Source of the DNA: Lachnospiraceae bacterium | Lineage (GTDB): Bacteria; Bacillota; Clostridia; Lachnospirales; Lachnospiraceae | Length of the DNA: 64,000 nt | Reading direction: 5' to 3' | Assembly (NCBI GenBank): GCA_902381685.1 | Contig: LR698958.1 | Span: 1,932,833-1,996,832 of the forward strand | Shown: positions 55,001-61,900 of the stretch, piece after piece | Layout: the number at the start of each line of letters is the position of its first letter | How positions within the stretch are numbered: position 1 is the first letter of the stretch | Made by a program: the position numbers and the translations under genes | Notes under the pieces: generated by a model | What the model saw: the letters and a program-made list of their open reading frames with translations, nothing else | Told to the model about the DNA's origin: nothing | Databases searched by the model: none

Positions 55001-56832
55001 TAGTTATCTGATAAATGTGCTTGGAAGTCATTCATTTTGTAATAGCGCATTGTCCTTGTAATTTCTTTCATCATCTCTAAAGAAATCGGTTTTCTTGCTA
55101 CGTCAAGCAATAAACCACGAGTCTGGAAACGAGGATAATCACGCATCTGTCCTACTTTGTATTCTTTACTATTCTCTTTGTACATCTGTAAAACAGTCTG
55201 CATACCGTACATATTTCCCGTTACACTTACAGAATCCACATTGATGCGGTCTTCCTTGATGTCCATTGTGTATCCTTCTTCTCCAAGAAGTTCATCAGGC
55301 GCTTTCAATGTAAAGTTAAATGCGTTTGCCTGTGCTTCCCCTTTAGAAACTGTCAATGTTTTTCCCGAGAAATCTTTATAGTCTTTTACAAACTCATCTA
55401 CAATCGGTTTTAACTTTTCATCATTGTAAACAACTTTTGTTAATTTATCTGTGCTTACTTTTTTGTCTGAATTAGAATACCATTCTTGAATTTCCGGAAT
55501 CACAACCGGTTTCGCATTCTTTCCTTCTACCGTTTCGTGAAGCCCTTTTACAGTGTAATCATAATCACCTGTAACTTTTTTATTTCCTTTACTATCGGAA
55601 ACTTCAAAAGAAACTTTCACTAACTTATCTGTCAACGGATGCTGTACTTTTCCGTCTTTTGCAATAATCTGCTCGAAGTCTGCGCCGTTGATTTTAATGG
55701 TAAATCCTTGCGGCACTGTCGGTAAGGTAAATGTTTTCGCATCTTTTTCTACTGTTCCACCTTTTAATCCCGCAATGACACTGTCCAACGTATCATCTGT
55801 AGGCTGTTGTGCCTGTTCGTTAGAGTATAATTCGATTTCTTCTATACTAATGTTGTTGTAACCGTTGTTAGAAGAGTCTTTAACAAGCACATCAAAATCA
55901 CTTAATTCAATCTTTGTTGCGCAAATCGGTTCTTCAAATGTGTAAACTAAGTCTGTCTTGTACCCCTCTTTACCTGTTTCCTGTACATTGTTTACTTTAA
56001 CAGTTTTTTCCTCGCCATTGATGTCTGTGTATTTCAAATTAAATCCTTTTACATTTGAAGGGGACGGCGCTACGTCACGGTTAAACAATTTCACTTTCAT
56101 CTGTTTAACCACTGTCGGTTTCGCCAACTCGGCTTTCACCCACTGGTTCTGATATGTATGTGCCTGACTTGCCCAGCGGTTTGGTTTTCCATATTTGCCG
56201 TCATTCAATTTATCAGCACCAAACTTATCCACTTCTTTTGAAGATGCTGTTACACTTTTTGCTGTACGCATATGGTTTTTATTTTCTGTCGCTTCAATAT
56301 CTTGAGCATACACTTCAATCTCACGGATTCCTACATTCACCCAATTTATCTTGCCACCATCAGCATCTAAAATAGTCACTTTTACTGCTTTTGCTTTCTT
56401 AGCTTCCGGCAATGTAATTGTTTCTAATTGTTTTGCTCTATCTGTACTGTTTTTATATACTTCTTCATACTGGTCTTGTTCATTTTTAATTTCTACTTTA
56501 AACTTTTTAATATTCTGTCCTGCATCATCTCTCTCGAAATGTACGTTAATCTGTTTTACTGTCTGAACACCGTCTAAAGTCACTTCAATATGTTCGTTTT
56601 TTGCCTTGTTCTGATCTGTTCCCCACCATGTTTCAAGATTACCGTCAACTGCCTTTGAAGGCGCTGTTTTTTCCGGCTGTCCTGCCGGCTTCTCATAACT
56701 AGATGCAGAAGTTGGTCTGTTTAATGCTAAATTCATCTGTGTGGCTGCCTGTACAGGTCCCATATCAACCAATGCTACATTCATAATCATGGCAGCTGAT
56801 AGCAATCCACTTACTACTTGTTTCTTTTTCAT
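52060..56832 (-). CDS. Cell-surface GH20 beta-N-acetylhexosaminidase, multimodular
   Basis: A 1590-residue secreted enzyme: signal peptide (1-30), two discoidin-like F5/8C domains (about 32-178 and 185-338), a GH20b-like domain (about 440-560), and a GH20 catalytic barrel (about 565-930) with RGLLLDVARK, the substrate loop PEIDVPAHA and the catalytic pair Asp749-Glu750 in VHIGADEF. Then come a LamG-type domain (about 960-1140), a third F5/8C domain (about 1160-1310), two bacterial InlB-like repeats (GYEFAGWYN, GYKFVNWTV), one FIVAR module, a Pro-rich linker, and the tail KPVKTGDEAPI, helix, KKRR. It should release terminal GlcNAc/GalNAc from extracellular glycans by substrate-assisted catalysis. 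A TATAAT -10 near 56882-56887 lies upstream. Confidence 0.9.
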   Translation of the reverse strand: MKKKQVVSGLLSAAMIMNVALVDMGPVQAATQMNLALNRPTSASSYEKPAGQPEKTAPSKAVDGNLETWWGTDQNKAKNEHIEVTLDGVQTVKQINVHFERDDAGQNIKKFKVEIKNEQDQYEEVYKNSTDRAKQLETITLPEAKKAKAVKVTILDADGGKINWVNVGIREIEVYAQDIEATENKNHMRTAKSVTASSKEVDKFGADKLNDGKYGKPNRWASQAHTYQNQWVKAELAKPTVVKQMKVKLFNRDVAPSPSNVKGFNLKYTDINGEEKTVKVNNVQETGKEGYKTDLVYTFEEPICATKIELSDFDVLVKDSSNNGYNNISIEEIELYSNEQAQQPTDDTLDSVIAGLKGGTVEKDAKTFTLPTVPQGFTIKINGADFEQIIAKDGKVQHPLTDKLVKVSFEVSDSKGNKKVTGDYDYTVKGLHETVEGKNAKPVVIPEIQEWYSNSDKKVSTDKLTKVVYNDEKLKPIVDEFVKDYKDFSGKTLTVSKGEAQANAFNFTLKAPDELLGEEGYTMDIKEDRINVDSVSVTGNMYGMQTVLQMYKENSKEYKVGQMRDYPRFQTRGLLLDVARKPISLEMMKEITRTMRYYKMNDFQAHLSDNYIFLENYGKHNKENEAFKAYEAFRLESSLTNDKGESPTAKDYSISKREFKKFIQEERELGMKVVPEIDVPAHATSFTKVWPELMVKNQVSSLNANRPLVDHFDLTNQKAIDKIEEIFDDYTKGANPTFDKDTTVHIGADEFLYNYKSYRDFVNKLVPHVKETNPVRMWGGLTWIKDNPITPIKQEAIENVEMNLWSSDWADGIEMYNMGYKLINTIDNYGYMVPDGSKTRKDAYGDLLNVNRVFDSFEASKVKTKRNGYQSVPSGDDQMLGAVFAIWSDNIDKNASGLTESDLYWRFFDALPFYAEKTWAATGKEKGTADKLAKLAQDKGTGPNTNPYYQEDKKGDNYAEYKFEGNLNDSSENKRNLENGKNAEVKDGALHLKDKESYVTSPIEQLGNGNALSFDIKLDKPSKPGDIIFEETAPYGTHDIRVMNNGKLGFTRELYDYYFDYELPVGKQVNIQIVVRQQSAKLYVDGQFVSDAKGRFFHNNMVKKDNISHATFALPLERIGSKSDSIEAEIDNVVVTTAPEVKDEYNKSAWTGKTNSETLNGGDKEGEITKAFDKKANTHWHSNWKGVADKVENIDGKKGNKDEIWAEIDFHKGYTINQFSFTPRTDTNSGYVTRASLYVKNSADGAWKEVAKDQKFANDASKKTFTFDEQEVFAVKFVATQSSDGWVTVSEFDMANAPQRTYTVFVQAEEGGRVEGGKDVAVGENVTVKAIANAGYEFAGWYNSLGAKVSDAAEYTFKVTGNTALTAKFEKTDAPVDPVEKYTVTVQSSDEAMGTVSGGGEFNKGENVTVTAEAKEGYKFVNWTVNGAEVSTDAAYTFEVTEKVVLTANFEKVEEQKPEKPSKDALSDALAAAGKLEEKDYTADSWKVFADALKDAQEVYLNENATEKEIADALNALKDAQAQLVKADTEEPQDPQEPQKPETPDNKPNQKPNTKPNKPVKTGDEAPILPLTATIAGLGAAIALLFKKRR

Positions 56833-56930
56833 ATACTTTTCCCTTTCTCTTTCTATTTTACATAACTTTTCACTATCTATGGATTATATCAAACATCACC
56901 GCTATATGATATATGATAAAATATACAAAA

Positions 56931-56969
56931 AAAGGACGTAGTGTTTGGTTATTTTTCACTACATCCTTT
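56931..56969 (-). terminator. Terminator hairpin of the GGACGTAGT family (copy D)
   Basis: A 13-bp stem (AAAGGATGTAGTG / CACTACGTCCTTT) and TTTTTTTG on the minus strand, after the smaller GH20 gene. The core matches copies A-C. Confidence 0.85.
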
Positions 56970-56975
56970 CAATAT

Positions 56976-58736
56976 TTATCTATTTTCTTTGCGTTTTCTT
57001 GCGTAGAACATTCCTGCTAGACCTGCTGATACAACTAACATCATAAACCATAATGTCATATTTGTTGTGTCACCTGTTTTGATTGTATCAGATGTACCAT
57101 CTGTTGTATTTCCACCGTTTGTTGTCCCATTTGTTGTTCCGCTTGTAGTAGGTGCTTTTTTCTCTAATGCTGCAATAGCATCTTCAATTGCTTTTGCCAT
57201 AGCGTCTACTTCTTCCTGTTTTGTAATATCTAAATCACGTTTTACTGCTTCGATTGCTTTCTCTACTGCTGAGAAATCTTTGTAATCTGCTTTGTTTAAC
57301 GCTTCTGCTTTAGCGATTGCTTCATCTACTTTTGTATAATCTGCTGTTTTGTAAACTAAAGCATCGATTGCTGCATAGATTGCATCTGCATATCCGTCAA
57401 CAACTTCCTGTTCTGTCACTCTTTTATTTCTTACAACAGCATCTTTTGCTGTGTTAAGAGCATTTACTGTTTCTTCTGTATATATACTTAAATCAGAAGG
57501 GATTTTAGAGATTGCTGCATCTACTTTTGTATAATCTGCTGGACGAATCAAATAATCTTTGTGTTTTTCAGAGAACTGATCCATAAGTGATAAAACTCTG
57601 TCCATATCATGTTCTACACTTGGAACATCGCACCATACAGCTTGCATACTTCCGATAATTGGTGTATTTTCTTTATCGCCTGCAATCTGTCTGAACGACA
57701 CTGTTTGAATCTTCTCTACAACACCATTGTATGGATACGGAACACCTTGTCCATTAATTTTTCCATCGATATTTCCTAATACCCAATACCAAGCATCATT
57801 TGTATTTAAAATTTTGTGTCCTTTAGAAGCAAGATATGAAGGTTTTGCCACATAAAATTCCCACCAACCTGCTGTCCAGTAAGAAATAATAATATCTTTA
57901 TCAAACGTTCCGAACTGGTCATCGTTGTTGTAGTAAATACCGTCGTTGAAACATAATGGTGTCATTCCCGCATCTTTAATCATTCCTGCTACTTCGTTTA
58001 CATATTCTACGAATTTAGGATAATCTCCTGTTCCCTGTAAACGACTCCAGCCATTATAGTATCCTTCTTTACTTGAATCGATGTCATTTGCATATTCATC
58101 ACAACCGAAGTTGAAAATTTCACATTTTCCTGAGAAATATGAAACATATTTACTTAACAATGTTTTATTGAAAGCCATTGCTGTTTCATTGTTTAAATCA
58201 ATTGTTCTTGTAGAAGTTTTCCCACCGTAACTATACTCAGGATTTTCGATTCCTAATTCTTTCATGGCATTTAAAATTCCGTCCATATGCCCAGGTCCGT
58301 TAATAACCGGAATAATTCCAACATTCAACTCTTTTGCATATGATAAAATTTCATTCATTTCAGATTCTGTTAAAACATTTCCATTCGGATCATTATGGTA
58401 AAGATTATTCCCTACTTTGATAGCATTGATAACCTCTTCACTGCTGTAAGAAACTCCTTCTACCTCCATAGACATATCATCTAAAACAAATCTTAATGCA
58501 TCATTTCCTAATAAAATCTGAACATCTGTGTAACCGTTCTGGTATGCTTTATTAATAATTGTTTTTAACTGGTCTTTACTAAAGTATTTTCTTCCCGCAT
58601 CGATTGAGAAAACACTTTTCAATTTCTGTTCTTCTGCTGCCTTAACTGTTGCTGCCTCGCCAGTAGTAAGACTTGCTCCGCTTAAAACGACACCGAAAGC
58701 AAGTGTTACCGCAAGTAATTTTTTCATAAATTTCAT
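56976..58736 (-). CDS. Cell-surface GH20 beta-N-acetylhexosaminidase (StrH-like catalytic domain)
   Basis: A 586-residue secreted enzyme. The signal peptide (about 1-34) is followed by the GH20 barrel (about 40-400): FSIDAGRKYFSKDQLKTIIN, GIIPVINGPGHMDGIL and the catalytic Asp213-Glu214 in FNFGCDEYAND. Sequence style resembles the streptococcal StrH catalytic modules. Then two helical FIVAR-like segments (about 395-530), a Thr/Gly linker and the tail SDTIKTGDTTN, helix, RKRKENR. It has no carbohydrate-binding modules, unlike its larger neighbour. Own promoter and terminator. Likely removes terminal GlcNAc exposed after galactose removal. Confidence 0.88.
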   Translation of the reverse strand: MKFMKKLLAVTLAFGVVLSGASLTTGEAATVKAAEEQKLKSVFSIDAGRKYFSKDQLKTIINKAYQNGYTDVQILLGNDALRFVLDDMSMEVEGVSYSSEEVINAIKVGNNLYHNDPNGNVLTESEMNEILSYAKELNVGIIPVINGPGHMDGILNAMKELGIENPEYSYGGKTSTRTIDLNNETAMAFNKTLLSKYVSYFSGKCEIFNFGCDEYANDIDSSKEGYYNGWSRLQGTGDYPKFVEYVNEVAGMIKDAGMTPLCFNDGIYYNNDDQFGTFDKDIIISYWTAGWWEFYVAKPSYLASKGHKILNTNDAWYWVLGNIDGKINGQGVPYPYNGVVEKIQTVSFRQIAGDKENTPIIGSMQAVWCDVPSVEHDMDRVLSLMDQFSEKHKDYLIRPADYTKVDAAISKIPSDLSIYTEETVNALNTAKDAVVRNKRVTEQEVVDGYADAIYAAIDALVYKTADYTKVDEAIAKAEALNKADYKDFSAVEKAIEAVKRDLDITKQEEVDAMAKAIEDAIAALEKKAPTTSGTTNGTTNGGNTTDGTSDTIKTGDTTNMTLWFMMLVVSAGLAGMFYARKRKENR

Positions 58737-58822
58737 TTTGCTTTTCTCCTTTTGTTGTCTTTTAAATTTGAATTAATAAGTTACTTTTTCCCTTCCCTCC
58801 TTTTTGCGAAAATAACGTTCTG

Positions 58823-58851
58823 ATTATAACATAGGATTATATGTTTTTCAA
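58823..58851 (-). promoter_or_regulatory. Sigma-A promoter of the 586-residue GH20 gene
   Basis: Minus strand TTGAAA (58851-58846), 17-bp spacer, TATAAT (58828-58823). Confidence 0.7.
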
Positions 58852-58861
58852 ATACTGTTTA

Positions 58862-58895
58862 AAAAAATCCCGTTCCATTTCTGAAACGGGATTTT
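58862..58895 (-). terminator. Terminator after the edge GH2 gene
   Basis: Stem AAAATCCCGTT / AACGGGATTTT with an 11-base loop region, then TTTTTTT on the minus strand. Confidence 0.85.
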
Positions 58896-58914
58896 CCTAT
58901 CTAGTTTTTACAAC

Positions 58915-61900
58915 TTATCTCTTTTTTCTTTTGTAAACAACGATACCAACGATTGCTACAACTGCAACTACCATTAACACAACAATCATTGTGATTGGTG
59001 CCTGATCGCCTGTTTCAATGCTTGTCGGTGGTGTTGGAGGATTCTGTTCTTCAGCCTTTCCTTCATCGTTTAAGCGTTTTGTTGCATTGATTAAGTCTGA
59101 AAGTGCATCTTTCAATTCTTTTTCTGTTGCATTTTCGTTATCTAGCACTGCTTTAGCCTGTGCCATTGCATCTTCGTAAACTTTCCAGTTGTCTTTAGAA
59201 TAGTTTCCTTCTTTGTAGTATGCTAAGCATTCATCATAGAATTTCTGTAATTTTGCACGAAGTTCATCGCGGTCACCATTTTCATCTGGATTTGGATTTG
59301 GGTTAGGATTTGGTGTTACCGATTCCTCTTTTAATCCGTTAATTCCGGTATTTAAGTTATCTAATGCTGACTGTAACTGAGCGTCTGTAGCATTTTCATT
59401 CGCTAATGTTTCTTCCGCTGCTTTTAATGCTGCTTTAAATGCACTATAACTATCTGCTGTGTATCCGTTTGAAGTAATTGTCTGAGCAAATTTTACTCTT
59501 TCTTCTAATGCTTTTCTTACAGTAGATTCCTGTTTTTCTGTTACATTTACTTTAACTTCTGTTGTTTTACCTTCATAAGTTACTGTTACAACTTCGTCAG
59601 TTTCTTTTAAGGCTGTTTCCAAAGAAGGTGCAAATGTAAATTTATCTTTTATCTCTGCTGTGTAAGCAACTTCTGATGATGTATTGTCACTATAGAATAC
59701 ACTTAATACTAATCCTTCCGGATTGAATGTATCACCTACATGGTAATCTGTTTTTGGTGATGTTTTTACTGCAATGCTTGTTAAAACTACAGGGTTCTTT
59801 TCGATTGCAAAAGTAGTTTCCAATGTTCCTGAGTATTTTCCAATACCTGTTACAATTGCTTTTGCAGTACCTTCTTTTGTATTATCTGCGTAACTTACTT
59901 TGTAATCAATACCGTATGTTAAGGCTTTTCCATTCTGTTTTACAGTTACCTGTGGTTCTACAGGATGTTTTTCATCTACAACATCTACTTTCTGTTTTGC
60001 AATAGGGTCGATTGTTACTTTGTTTGCTTCATCAGAAATATCTGTTGTTTCTCTGTTCATTCTTAAACGTAACTCAGCAACTGCCATGTGTTTGTCAGCA
60101 CCTTGATCAGTATATGTATGTACACCAATCAGTTTGAATGCTTTTGCTTTTACCGGTTTTGTAAATTCAATCAATGTCCAATCTGCTTTATCTTGTGAAA
60201 TAGTTCCTTCTGCACATACGTCTGACTCATTAAATGTTGTGCCGTCCACACTATATAAAACTTTATATTTTGTTACACGGCCATTTCCACCACCATATAC
60301 ACGAGGATGATAATTCATCGCATCAATTGTCGCTGCTTCTTTTAATGTTAATGTAATTTCACGTTTCGCAATATCGCTTGCTGTTGCACCATTACGCCAG
60401 TTTGTATGCCAATGTGTATTTACATCTCCATCCAACACATATCTAACATCACCTTCATGAGCATCCGGACTTGGTAATGAGAACGGCGCTGATGGTGTAA
60501 TGTCTTTGTTTGGATAGTATACATCAGGATCTTTATCATTTAAGAAGATTGTAAATGTATTTGTTGTTTTGTGATCTTCTGATTCAATGATAATTTTAAT
60601 CTGATTGTTTTCGTTCTTTGGAAGAACTGTTACTGCCGCATTATCTTTTGCTTCCGGTGTAACGTCTGCTACAAGTGCAGATGTTGTGTATTTTCCTGAT
60701 GCAAGTTGTTGTTTTGTCAACTCTACACCATTTACAGTTAATTTGCCTAATTCTGCAGTTGTATTTGTTTTAAAGGAAGTTGTTGCTTTCTTTAATTCAA
60801 TTTCTGTAATACCGGTACATGGTTTACGACCGTCTAACTGTTCATCTTTATTTGTCAATTCAAATTTAATAAATGTTGCTGAAACCGGTGCATCTAATTT
60901 ATAAGTATACGGCTTAATACCATCTTTTGCTGTACCGATTTGTTCTTTTGCCTGTACTTGAGTCCAAGGACCATTTTTTGTTTCTGCTACATAAATCTTT
61001 GTTTTATTCGCATCTGGGAATCTCGCACTATAACTATCTTCAAAGAAATGAATAACAATTTCTCCAAGAACTACCTGTGTATCATATCCCATTATAATTT
61101 CTGCTTTGTTATCATTTCCCTCATTTGAGTTTTTATAGTTTGTCCATACACTCTTATTCGTTCCACCCTCGTTATTTGCATTTTTACCTGTATTGCCGTC
61201 TTTAATTGCAGGTAAGTGGTCTGATTGCATATTCTCAGGAATGTCCTGTTCAAGAACAACTGCTGCACCTGAAATACTATCTCCAAGAGCAACATCTTCT
61301 TTTGCCACACGCACTGTTGCAGTAACTGTTACCTCTTTTCCTAATACATTTGCTGTTCCATTTACGATAACTGTGCCAACTTTATTATAAGCAGAGGCAT
61401 CTTTTTCTTCCCATTTCACAGGGAATGAAACATCTAACACTTCTCCGTTACTTAAGTAAGCTGTTCTCGATTCTGGTAATGTAGGTGTCGTTCCTACAGG
61501 TACAGCTGTAGAGTAATTTAATAATCCACCGACTTCATCAATCATATTCACTCTGACAGATACTTCTCCAGCATTCTCTACAGTACCTTTGACTGTAAAT
61601 GCACCCGCTTTATTTGTCTGTTCATCTGAGATTGTATTCCATTTAACCGGTTTCTGTTCTTTTGTTCCGTTAGAATATCTGACTTCGATTGTTTTCGGTA
61701 AACTTGGTTTATTTCCAACTTTTACATAATAGTTCTTTTCCATAAAGAAACTATCCACTACAACCTGCTGTTCTCCACCTGTTGTATCTGCTGTTGTATT
61801 TAAAGTAACTGTTTTTTCTCCTAAACCTTCTGCTGAAACTTTAACCTTAATCTCTCCAGCATTCTTTGTAGACTGTACAATCGCAATACCTGAACCATTG

